From the NCBI GenBank assembly GCA_039918615.1, contig JBDSHG010000135.1:1-9162 (forward strand): a DNA stretch of 9,162 nt, read 5' to 3'. The stretch's first letter is position 1, and each line of letters starts with the position of its first letter. The notes below the pieces were generated by a model. That model was not told where the DNA came from and made no database searches. It worked only from the letters and a program-made list of their open reading frames with translations. A program made the position numbers and the translations under genes. Positions 1 through 5,500 of the stretch are shown here, one piece after another. The DNA is from FEN-1250 sp039918615. GTDB taxonomy: Bacteria > Gemmatimonadota > Gemmatimonadetes > Gemmatimonadales > Gemmatimonadaceae.

Positions 1-224
1 TCGTGCGGATCTTCCTGACGGAGCGCATCTCCACTGCGATTCGCGGGCTCGCGGATCTGCGCGCGATGGGTGTCGTTACTACGCGCGCGGCGGGCTTTCT
101 GACGCTCGGCGGACGGCGCCTGCAGACAGTGCGCTGGGCGGAACAGCTCGGCTTCTGGCGGCCCGATGAAGAGGTGGGCGCGTACCACATACAGTACGAG
201 GTGAGCCCGGGGACGTTCCGATAA
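1..224 (+). CDS. C-terminal fragment of an unrecognised protein
   Basis: An open frame enters from the left edge and ends at TAA 222-224, leaving about 73 visible residues. Codons in this frame are mostly G/C-ending and the residue mix is normal for a globular protein, so it looks like a real gene tail rather than a shadow. The first visible GTG (position 3) is probably internal, because the frame is still open at the edge. The fragment has an Arg-rich, Ala/Leu-containing helical first half and ends in an aromatic part with the motif HIQYEVSPGTFR. I do not recognise the family and see no membrane segment or catalytic motif. It lies on the same strand as the S9 peptidase, with a 56-bp gap, so co-transcription is possible but not shown. 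Confidence 0.6.
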   Translation, partial: VRIFLTERISTAIRGLADLRAMGVVTTRAAGFLTLGGRRLQTVRWAEQLGFWRPDEEVGAYHIQYEVSPGTFR

Positions 225-248
225 AGAAATTCTCGCGCGAATCGGTTG

Positions 249-267
249 CGCCGGGCGCACACCGGCG
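249..267 (+). other. small GC-rich stem-loop between two plus-strand genes
   Basis: CGCCGG (249-254) pairs perfectly with CCGGCG (262-267) across a 7-nt loop. It lies between the end of the first gene and the start of the peptidase. No T-run follows, so it is not a canonical terminator. It could be a chance pairing in GC-rich DNA or a weak 3'-end or leader structure. Confidence 0.2.
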
Positions 268-280
268 ATAGCCTCGCGTG

Positions 281-2599
281 ATGAATGATAGTTGGCGCAT
301 GTCCAGACTCCCGCTCGTGCTTTCATCGCTCGCGATGATGGTGATCGCGATACCTCCGACGGCGCGCGCGCAAAGGACGACGCAAGCGCCGGGCGGAGGT
401 CGGCTGACCCTCGAGCGGATCTTCGGCTCGAGTGAGCTCAGGGCGCGCGGCAGACCGTCGCTCCGTTGGACGGAGGACGGCAAAGGCTACACGATGCTCG
501 AGCCGTCGTCCGTCGGGAGCGCGGAGCGCGACATCGTGCGCTACGACGCAGCCACCGGGCGGCGCGACGTGGTGGTTCGCGGTAATCGCCTCGTAGCATC
601 CGTCAGTGGCGACTCGCTGGTGATCGAGGACTATCAGCTATCGCCGGACGGCAAGCGCGTGCTGATCTTCACGAATTCCAAGCGCGTGTGGCGGGAGAAT
701 ACTCGCGGCGAGTACTGGGTGATCGACGTCGCACCGGGCGCTCCCCGCAAGCTCGGCGGTGCCGGCGCCGCGCCTTCGACGCTCATGTTCGCGAAGTTCT
801 CACCGGACGGCGGGCGCGTCGCGTACGTGCGCGCGAACAATCTGTATGTGGAGGACGTGACCAGCGGCGCGATCACGCCGCTCACGACCGACGGCTCGCG
901 CACCGTGATCAACGGCACCTTCGACTGGGTGTACGAGGAGGAGCTCAGTCTGCGCGACGGCTTCCGCTGGAGCCCGGACGGAAAACGGATCGCGTACTGG
1001 CAGCTGAACGACGAGGGCGTGCGCGACTTCCTGCTGATCGACGACACGGACTCGCTCTACTCGTTCACCATCCCGGTCCAGTATCCGAAGGCGGGGACCA
1101 CGAACTCTGCGGGGCGCGTCGGGGTCGTGAGTGCGAGTGGCGGGGCGACGCAGTGGCTCGCGGTGCCGGGGGAGCCGCGCGAGCACTACATCGCGCGGCT
1201 CGAGTGGGCCGCGAGCTCGGACGAGGTCGTGCTGCAGCAGCTCGACCGGCGCCAGCACACCATTCTCGTCATGCTCGGCGACGCGCGCACGGGGGCGGTG
1301 CACACCGTGCTCACGGAGAAGGACAGCACGTGGGTGGATGTCGTCGATGACCTGCGCTGGCTCGACGGTGGCAAGCGCTTCACCTGGGTGAGTGAGCGCG
1401 ATGGATGGCGAAAGCTGTACCGCGTGTCACGCGATGGGTCGTCGATCCATCCGATCACGACGGGCGCGTTCGATCTGCAGAATCCGAGCGCGGCGTTCGG
1501 GGAGCCCTATGTCGTCGGCGTCGACAGCGCGGCGGGGTGGATCTACTTCACGGCGTCGCCCGATGCGCCGACGCAGCTCTACCTCTTTCGCTCGCGGCTC
1601 GATGGCACGGGGAAGGCGGAGCGTGTGACGCCGGCGGGGCAGATGGGGGTGCACGAATACACGGTGGCGCCGGGTGGGCGGTTCGCGCTGCATCGCTATT
1701 CGACGTTCACTACGCCGGTGGTGTACGAGCTGGTGAAGCTGCCGAGCCATGCGGTGATCCGGACGTTGGTGGACAATGCGGCGTTGCGCGCAAAGGTCGC
1801 GACGCTCGATCGCGGCAAGGTGCAATTCCTGCGCGTCCCCGCGCGCGACGGGACGCTGCTCGATGCGTGGGTGATGACGCCGCCGGGGTTCGATCCGAAG
1901 AAGAAGTATCCGGTGCTCTTCGACATCTACGGGGAGCCGGCGGCGCAGACGGTGCTGGATGAGTGGGGCGGGGACTATCTCTGGCATCTGATGCTGACGC
2001 AGCAGGGCTACATCGTGGCGAGCATCGATAATCGAGGAACGCCGGCGCCGCGCGGGCGCGCGTGGCGGAGGAGTATTTATGGAGCGATCGGTGTGCTGTC
2101 GAGCCAGGATCAGGCGGACGGCGCGCGTGCGCTCGCGAAGGCGTTGCCGTACGTGGACTCGACGCGTATCGGCGTGTGGGGGTGGAGCGGGGGCGGGTCG
2201 CAGACGCTCAACCTGATGTTCCGGTCGCCGGAGCTGTACAAGGTTGGGATGTCGGTGGCGCCGGTGCCGGATCAGCGGCTCTACGACACGATCTACCAGG
2301 AGCGCTACATGGGGCTGCCGGAGGAGAATGCGGATGGCTACAGGCGCGGCTCGCCGTTGACGTATGCCGCGAATTTGCGGGGCGACCTGCTCGTGGTGCA
2401 TGGAAGTGCGGATGACAACGTGCACTATCAGGGGACGGAGCGGCTGGTCGACGCGCTCGTGGCGGCGGACCGTCCGTTCACGATGATGGTCTACCCGAAT
2501 CGCTCGCACTGCATTTGCGAGGGCGAGGGGACGAGGCTGCATCTCTACTCGCTGCTGACGCGCTATCTCGAGTCGCATCTGGCGGCGGGCGCGAGGTAG
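281..2599 (+). CDS. exported S9 family dipeptidyl peptidase IV-like serine peptidase
   Basis: This enzyme probably removes dipeptides, classically Xaa-Pro, from peptide N-termini in the periplasm. From the ATG at 281 it is 772 residues, close to the size of human DPP-IV. A signal peptide covers residues 1-30, with cleavage likely after Ala-Arg-Ala. A DPP-IV N-terminal beta-propeller follows to about residue 480. It contains WVYEEEL with Glu219-221, matching the Glu205-Glu206 pair that holds the substrate amino end in DPP-IV. The C-terminal alpha/beta hydrolase domain has DIYGEP (Tyr550, matching Tyr547), nucleophile Ser636 in GWSGGG, Asp711 in HGSADDNVH and His743 in RSHC. Spacings of 75 and 32 residues match the family triad. 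The residue after the serine is Gly, where DPP-IV has Tyr. Other starts are GTG 278 and ATG 299, and none has a good ribosome site; ATG 299 would keep the signal peptide. Substrate choice is inferred from the family. Confidence 0.93.
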   Translation: MNDSWRMSRLPLVLSSLAMMVIAIPPTARAQRTTQAPGGGRLTLERIFGSSELRARGRPSLRWTEDGKGYTMLEPSSVGSAERDIVRYDAATGRRDVVVRGNRLVASVSGDSLVIEDYQLSPDGKRVLIFTNSKRVWRENTRGEYWVIDVAPGAPRKLGGAGAAPSTLMFAKFSPDGGRVAYVRANNLYVEDVTSGAITPLTTDGSRTVINGTFDWVYEEELSLRDGFRWSPDGKRIAYWQLNDEGVRDFLLIDDTDSLYSFTIPVQYPKAGTTNSAGRVGVVSASGGATQWLAVPGEPREHYIARLEWAASSDEVVLQQLDRRQHTILVMLGDARTGAVHTVLTEKDSTWVDVVDDLRWLDGGKRFTWVSERDGWRKLYRVSRDGSSIHPITTGAFDLQNPSAAFGEPYVVGVDSAAGWIYFTASPDAPTQLYLFRSRLDGTGKAERVTPAGQMGVHEYTVAPGGRFALHRYSTFTTPVVYELVKLPSHAVIRTLVDNAALRAKVATLDRGKVQFLRVPARDGTLLDAWVMTPPGFDPKKKYPVLFDIYGEPAAQTVLDEWGGDYLWHLMLTQQGYIVASIDNRGTPAPRGRAWRRSIYGAIGVLSSQDQADGARALAKALPYVDSTRIGVWGWSGGGSQTLNLMFRSPELYKVGMSVAPVPDQRLYDTIYQERYMGLPEENADGYRRGSPLTYAANLRGDLLVVHGSADDNVHYQGTERLVDALVAADRPFTMMVYPNRSHCICEGEGTRLHLYSLLTRYLESHLAAGAR

Positions 2600-2673
2600 T
2601 CGCGCTTGAACACAAGCATCAACAGTTGAAGATACGGACAAAAACGGCGAGGGGCACGGACAAAGACGGACAA
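2600..2673. repeat. intergenic GGACAA-rich repeats and left arm of a split palindrome
   Basis: This spacer after the peptidase stop holds two near-identical 14-mers starting 22 bp apart: ACGGACAAAAACGG (2634-2647) and ACGGACAAAGACGG (2656-2669), differing at one base. Its last 17 bases (2657-2673) are the outer part of the left arm of a long inverted repeat. The rest of that hairpin lies on the far side of the insertion sequence, at 3979-4016. A small stem, GCTTG-AACA-CAAGC (2604-2617), and the mirror CAACAGTTG (2620-2628) are also present. No T-run makes any of these a textbook terminator for the peptidase gene. Confidence 0.7.
2671..2673. repeat. target site duplication CAA, left copy
   Basis: CAA lies directly outside the left terminal TG of the insertion sequence and is repeated directly outside the right terminal CA at 3976-3978. 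IS3-family elements usually duplicate 3 to 4 bp. Removing the element together with one copy restores a perfect palindrome, which strongly supports these exact boundaries. Confidence 0.85.
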
Positions 2674-2699
2674 TGGTCTTGACCCGGTTTTGTGGACAC
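2674..2699 (+). repeat. terminal inverted repeat at the transposase 3' end (IRR)
   Basis: These 26 bases match the reverse complement of 3950-3975 at 23 positions. Mismatches are at the third, fourth and fourteenth bases. The repeat begins with TGGTCTTGACCCG and ends with TTTTGTGGACAC. The orfB stop codon lies 14 bp inside it, a compact spacing typical of IS3-family elements. Confidence 0.9.
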
Positions 2700-2713
2700 A
2701 GGGTTACGAACGA

Positions 2714-3595
2714 TTATGCCGCATTGGTGTGGAGCTGGGTTTCGTACTGCACGGGACTGAGATAGCCGAGAGTCGAGTGCCGCCGGCGGGGATTGTACCA
2801 CGTTTCGATGTACGCGAAGATCGCGTGGCGCGCCTCCGCTTGGGTCTTCCATTTCCGCCGGCCGATGCACTCCCACTCGAGCGTCGCGAAGAAGCTTTCC
2901 GCGACGGCATTGTCCCAGCAGTTGCCTTTGCGACTCATGCTCGCGCGCAGGCCGTGCGCGGTGAGCAGCTCGCGATACGCGCCACACGCGTACTGCACGC
3001 CCCGATCGGAATGATGCACGAGCCCGGGGGCCGGACGCCGCGCCGTGAGCGCCATGCGGAGGGCGCCGAGGGCGAGCTCCGCCGACAGATCGTCGCGCAT
3101 CGCCCATCCCACCAGTCGCCGGGAGGCGAGATCGATCACCACTGCGAGATAGAGAAAGCCGAGCCGCGTGGGCACGTACGTGATGTCGCTGACCCACACG
3201 CGATCGACGTCGGGCACCGCCGCGACGGCAAATGCACGGTCGAGCAGGTTCTCCGCGATCGGATCGGCGTGTGCCGAGTCCGTGGTGTGCACCCAGGCGG
3301 CCTGCGGCGCGCGCGCGACCAGGCCCTCCGCACGCATCAGGCGGGCCACTCGCTTCTGCCCCACGTGCACGCCCGCGGCCTGCAAGTCCCGATGGATCCG
3401 GGGCGCGCCATAGGTCTCCCCGCTCGCGTCAAAGAGGTCGCGGATCCGGACCAACAGCGCCTCGTCGGCCTTTGCGCGGACACTGGGCTCGCGCTTGCGC
3501 CAGGCGTCAAACCCGGAGGACGAGACCTCGAGCACCCGACACATGAGTCGCAGATCATGCTCGCCCTCGTGGCGAGCGATACAGGCGTACCTCAC
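2714..3595 (-). CDS. IS3-family transposase OrfB, DDE catalytic domain
   Basis: This is the catalytic half of the transposase, an RNase-H-fold DDE enzyme that cuts and joins the element ends. It has 293 residues read from a GTG at 3595-3593. The N-terminal part (1-100) has the HTH_21-like region common to OrfB proteins, with RLMCRVLEVSSSGFDAW and ETYGAPRIHRDL. The catalytic residues are Asp137 in VWVSDITYV, Asp197 in HHSDRGVQYA and Glu233 in WDNAVAESFFATLE. The last two are separated by 35 residues, the DD(35)E signature. The C-terminal WYNPRRRHSTLGYLSP motif is also typical. The GTG start overlaps the orfA stop in the sequence GTGA, so some free OrfB could arise by coupled re-initiation. The main product in this family is the OrfAB fusion made by frameshifting. 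No inactivating change is visible. Confidence 0.95.
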   Translation of the reverse strand: MRYACIARHEGEHDLRLMCRVLEVSSSGFDAWRKREPSVRAKADEALLVRIRDLFDASGETYGAPRIHRDLQAAGVHVGQKRVARLMRAEGLVARAPQAAWVHTTDSAHADPIAENLLDRAFAVAAVPDVDRVWVSDITYVPTRLGFLYLAVVIDLASRRLVGWAMRDDLSAELALGALRMALTARRPAPGLVHHSDRGVQYACGAYRELLTAHGLRASMSRKGNCWDNAVAESFFATLEWECIGRRKWKTQAEARHAIFAYIETWYNPRRRHSTLGYLSPVQYETQLHTNAA

Positions 3596-3921
3596 GGCGA
3601 CTCTTTCGCGAAGAACACCAATGCTTTTTTTGCGAACGCCCGCTCCTCGCGCAAGATCGCGTTCTCGCGGCGCAGGCGCCGGTTTTCCGCTTCCAGCGTC
3701 TCCCCCGGGAAGCGCCTGGCGTCACGCTCGCCCTCGCCGTCGAGCTGCTTCTCCCAGCCCCACAGCAGCCCCGCGCCGATGTCCAACTCTCGCGCGACTT
3801 GCGACACACTCATCCCATCACGCCGCCGATCCCGCATCAATGCCACGGCCTCTCTCTTAAACTCCGCACTGAAGGTCCGCTTGGTGCGTCGTCCCGTCGC
3901 ACTCCCACTCGATGGTTTCAT
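2714..3921 (-). CDS. predicted OrfAB transframe transposase made by -1 frameshifting
   Basis: A run of seven A residues on the minus strand (3631-3625) is read as GCA AAA AAA in the orfA frame. Slipping back one base enters the orfB frame, which has no stop between the slip site and the orfB start. The junction would read ...AFAKK-SIGVLRERVA-VRYAC..., giving a fusion of about 402 residues: 99 from OrfA, 10 linking, and 293 from OrfB. In the IS3 family this fusion is the active transposase. The A-run position and frame geometry are seen directly; the shift itself is inferred from the family. Confidence 0.82.
3592..3921 (-). CDS. IS3-family transposase OrfA, helix-turn-helix DNA-binding protein
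   Basis: OrfA supplies the end-binding part of the transposase and often represses it. The start is set at ATG 3921-3919 because GGAGG lies 6 nt upstream (complement of 3928-3932), giving 109 residues. The upstream GTG at 3957 would put the start inside the terminal repeat and is unlikely. The N-terminal part carries KRTFSAEFKREAVALM and MSVSQVARELDIG, the usual HTH_Tnp_1 helix-turn-helix. Residues about 75-99 form a Leu- and Glu/Arg-rich heptad region (LEAENRRLRRENAIL), the family's coiled-coil multimerisation segment. The tail ALVFFAKESP is read only without frameshifting. Confidence 0.92.
   Translation of the reverse strand: MKPSSGSATGRRTKRTFSAEFKREAVALMRDRRRDGMSVSQVARELDIGAGLLWGWEKQLDGEGERDARRFPGETLEAENRRLRRENAILREERAFAKKALVFFAKESP
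3625..3631 (-). promoter_or_regulatory. programmed -1 ribosomal frameshift heptamer (A AAA AAA)
   Basis: Seven consecutive T bases on the plus strand read as A AAA AAA in the orfA frame of the transposase message, the classic IS3-family slippery site. It lies 30 nt before the orfA stop codon and is the longest homopolymer in the element, otherwise rare in this GC-rich sequence. I did not establish a downstream stimulatory structure. Confidence 0.8.
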
Positions 3922-3927
3922 TGCACA

Positions 3928-3932
3928 CCTCC
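3928..3932 (-). promoter_or_regulatory. ribosome binding site of orfA (GGAGG)
   Basis: CCTCC on the plus strand reads GGAGG on the minus strand, 6 nt before ATG 3921-3919. It decides the orfA start in favour of this ATG over the upstream in-frame GTG at 3957. Confidence 0.8.
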
Positions 3933-3949
3933 GTATCAGGTACAGTGAG

Positions 3950-3975
3950 GTGTCCACAAAAGCGGGTCAAGTTCA
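3950..3975 (-). repeat. terminal inverted repeat upstream of orfA (IRL)
   Basis: Read on the minus strand it begins TGAACTTGACCCG and ends TTTTGTGGACAC, matching the other end at 23 of 26 positions. It contains TTGACC reading inward, which could serve as a -35 element for orfA; I see no convincing -10 at standard spacing. Confidence 0.9.
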
Positions 3976-4030
3976 CAACTACCCCAGCGGGGGTAGTTGT
4001 CCGTCTCTGTTGTCCGTTCAATCCGTTCAA
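3976..4030. repeat. right side of the split intergenic palindrome, with residual hairpin and 9-bp tandem repeat
   Basis: CAA (3976-3978) is the right copy of the target duplication. CAACTACCCC (3976-3985) and GGGGTAGTTG (3990-3999) still form a perfect 10-bp stem around the loop AGCG. The right arm continues outward as TCCGTCTCTGTTGTCCG to 4016. That part pairs with 2657-2673 on the other side of the insertion sequence once the element is removed. TCCGTTCAA is then repeated exactly in tandem (4013-4021 and 4022-4030). The arrangement looks like an intergenic hairpin between convergent genes, possibly a member of a repeat family and possibly a two-way transcription terminator. No T-run directly follows the stem. 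Confidence 0.8.
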
Positions 4031-4072
4031 TCGTTTTTCAAGAGCGGTTGACTGTTCTACACGCTGTTTTTT

Positions 4073-4090
4073 TATCTTGAATTCAAGATA
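4073..4090. promoter_or_regulatory. perfect 18-bp AT-rich palindrome, operator-like
   Basis: TATCTTGAATTCAAGATA is perfectly self-complementary. It sits one base beyond the stop codon of the sugar dehydrogenase-like gene and stands out from the GC-rich surroundings. A T-run precedes it on the plus strand (4067-4073). On the minus strand, the direction of the adjacent gene, the palindrome is followed by A's rather than T's, so it is not a standard intrinsic terminator. Its size and symmetry suit a dimeric repressor such as a MarR-type protein, but a site at the 3' end of a gene is unusual and no regulator gene is adjacent. Confidence 0.4.
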
Positions 4091-4091
4091 G

Positions 4092-5459
4092 TTATTTCGT
4101 GGCGCCCTTGTAGGTGACGTGCCAGATGCGGCCGTGTGCATCGTCCGAGATGTAGAGCGAGCCGTCGGGAGCGACGGCGAGGCCGGAGGGGCGATACTTC
4201 GCCGTGGTCGGTTGCGGAGTTGGTGAGCCCGCGAAGCCGTTCGCGAAGGTCTCGTAGTCGCCCTTCGGTGATCCGCCAGAGAAGGGGACGAAGACGACGC
4301 GATACCCTCCCTGCGGCTCCGGCGCACGATTCCACGAGCCGTGGAAGGCGATGAAGGCGCCGCCCTTGTACGCCGCGGGAAACTGCGAGCCGTCGTAGAA
4401 CACGAGCGCGTCCGGCGCCCAGTGCGCCGGAAAATATTTGACCGGCTCGATCTTCTTGTCGCAGTCGCCGATCGCCTTGCCGCCGTCGTCGCCGTACTCG
4501 GGTGCGAGCACGAGCTTCTTCTGCGTGGAGTCGAAGTAGCACTTCGGCCAGCCGTAGTCGCCGCCCTTCACGATCTTGAGCAGCTCTTCTGCCGGCAGAT
4601 CGGCGCTCTGCTGCATGGTGTAGAGACTGCCCCAGTTGTCGCCGAGCTGGTCGCGGCCGTGCTGCGTGGCGTAGAGCTGTCCCGATGCGTCGAACGCGAT
4701 GCCGACGGCGTTGCGGATTCCGGTGGCGTAGCGGCCGGAGGGGGAGAAGGTCTGCCCGGTCTTGTTCGCATCGTACGTCCAGATGCCGCCGCGCGTCTCG
4801 AGCTCCTTGCACGGATTGATGCCGGGGGATTTGAGCGTGCGGTTCTTCACCTGGCACGAATTGGTCTTCGAGCCGACGTCGAGGAAGAGTTGCCCGGTGC
4901 TGTCGATGGCGAACGGGTGCATCGGGTGGTCGCCTTCGAGCGGAAGTCCGCTGACGACTGTCGTGGGCGCGCCCTTTGGCGTGAAGCCCGAGTCCAATGC
5001 GTAGCGCACAATTTTGTCCTTCGTCTCGACGAAGAGCCCGCCCTTGTAGAGCGCGATACCGGTGCCGCCCGCGCCGCCGTTGGCGAGCGAGTCGCCGAAG
5101 CGGGAGATCATGTCCGCTTTGCCGGCGTGCTTCGTGTCGCGCAGCGCGACGATGAACGGCGCCGGCGGCGTGCTGCCGTCCGGATAGTATTTGCCGCTCC
5201 ACGTGTTCGCGTACAGATCGCCATTGGCCGCGACGACCATATGGCGGACGTGGCCGAGCGAGTCTGCGAAGATGGTGGCGCAGAAGCCGGTGGGGAGGGT
5301 GAGTTCGCCGTTGTTGTCGGCGCAGCTTTCTGCGGCGGCGACGGCGCCCTTCGCGGTACTGTCGGCGGCGGCGGGCTTGTCACCCTTTGCGCAGGCGACG
5401 GCGAAGAGTGCGGCGCCGATCGCGAGCGCGTGTGTGAAGCGGGTGCTGTATGCATGCAT
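4092..5459 (-). CDS. lipoprotein of the sorbosone / PQQ-dependent sugar dehydrogenase family
   Basis: This is a likely periplasmic or membrane-anchored oxidoreductase of the glucose/sorbosone dehydrogenase superfamily (COG2133), whose known members oxidise sugars with PQQ. It has 455 residues. Residues 1-22 form a lipoprotein signal, with AVAC placing the lipid cysteine at Cys23. The rest is a beta-propeller with family motifs: DHPMHPFAI (about 177-185), LFLDVGSKTN, TGIRNAVGIAFD with Arg249-Asn250, LYATQHGRDQLGDNWGS with His267, FIAFHGSWNR with His373, and RPSGLAVAPDGSLYISDD near the end. The start is set by GAGGAG 10 nt upstream (complement of 5470-5475). The same frame stays open far upstream, but only as a shadow of the next gene. 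It is the last gene of a probable operon with the SMP-30-like gene (41-bp gap). Cofactor and substrate are inferred from the family. Confidence 0.88.
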   Translation of the reverse strand: MHAYSTRFTHALAIGAALFAVACAKGDKPAAADSTAKGAVAAAESCADNNGELTLPTGFCATIFADSLGHVRHMVVAANGDLYANTWSGKYYPDGSTPPAPFIVALRDTKHAGKADMISRFGDSLANGGAGGTGIALYKGGLFVETKDKIVRYALDSGFTPKGAPTTVVSGLPLEGDHPMHPFAIDSTGQLFLDVGSKTNSCQVKNRTLKSPGINPCKELETRGGIWTYDANKTGQTFSPSGRYATGIRNAVGIAFDASGQLYATQHGRDQLGDNWGSLYTMQQSADLPAEELLKIVKGGDYGWPKCYFDSTQKKLVLAPEYGDDGGKAIGDCDKKIEPVKYFPAHWAPDALVFYDGSQFPAAYKGGAFIAFHGSWNRAPEPQGGYRVVFVPFSGGSPKGDYETFANGFAGSPTPQPTTAKYRPSGLAVAPDGSLYISDDAHGRIWHVTYKGATK

Positions 5460-5469
5460 GACTGCTGTA

Positions 5470-5475
5470 CTCCTC
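5470..5475 (-). promoter_or_regulatory. ribosome binding site of the sugar dehydrogenase-like gene
   Basis: CTCCTC reads GAGGAG on the minus strand, 10 nt before ATG 5459-5457. The start codon lies in an ATGCATGCAT repeat with a second, out-of-frame ATG 4 nt downstream. The ribosome site spacing and the signal peptide that follows favour the first ATG. Confidence 0.65.
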
Positions 5476-5500
5476 GACTGTAAAGGTGCTCGAGCGCGAA

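Larger units (their letters stand above)
2674..3975 (-). mobile_element. complete IS3-family insertion sequence, 1302 bp
   Basis: The element has overlapping orfA and orfB on the minus strand, terminal inverted repeats with TG...CA ends, a 3-bp target duplication and a -1 frameshift site. It looks intact: no stop interrupts either frame and the DDE triad is present. The ends share the inner block TTGTGGACAC and the outer block CTTGACCCG. These resemble, from memory, the ends of the IS3 subgroup (IS3, IS51), so that subgroup is likely but unproven. The element sits between two convergent host genes and breaks neither. It did split a long intergenic hairpin. Its transposase is read in the same direction as the sugar dehydrogenase-like gene to its right and opposite to the S9 peptidase to its left. 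Confidence 0.95.

Noticed and set aside
1427..2641. Long minus-strand open frame (404 codons) opposite the S9 peptidase.
   Set aside because: It is extremely Arg- and His-rich, has no family motif and mirrors the codon bias of the real gene on the other strand.
3922..3957. In-frame upstream GTG start for OrfA at 3957.
   Set aside because: It lies inside the terminal inverted repeat. The ATG at 3921 has a GGAGG site at ideal spacing.
2690..4051. Long plus-strand open frame (453 codons) across the insertion sequence.
   Set aside because: It is antisense to the DDE transposase genes and starts and ends outside the IS; its composition is that of a shadow frame.
4045..4073. T-run after AGCG...CGCT as an intrinsic terminator for plus-strand transcripts.
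   Set aside because: The stem is only 4 bp with a loop of more than 10 nt, too weak to call. The stronger palindrome at 4073-4090 comes after the T-run, not before it.
5450..5460. ATGCATGCAT short repeat as a regulatory site.
   Set aside because: It is fully explained as the start codon and first codons of the sugar dehydrogenase-like gene and is too short to stand alone.
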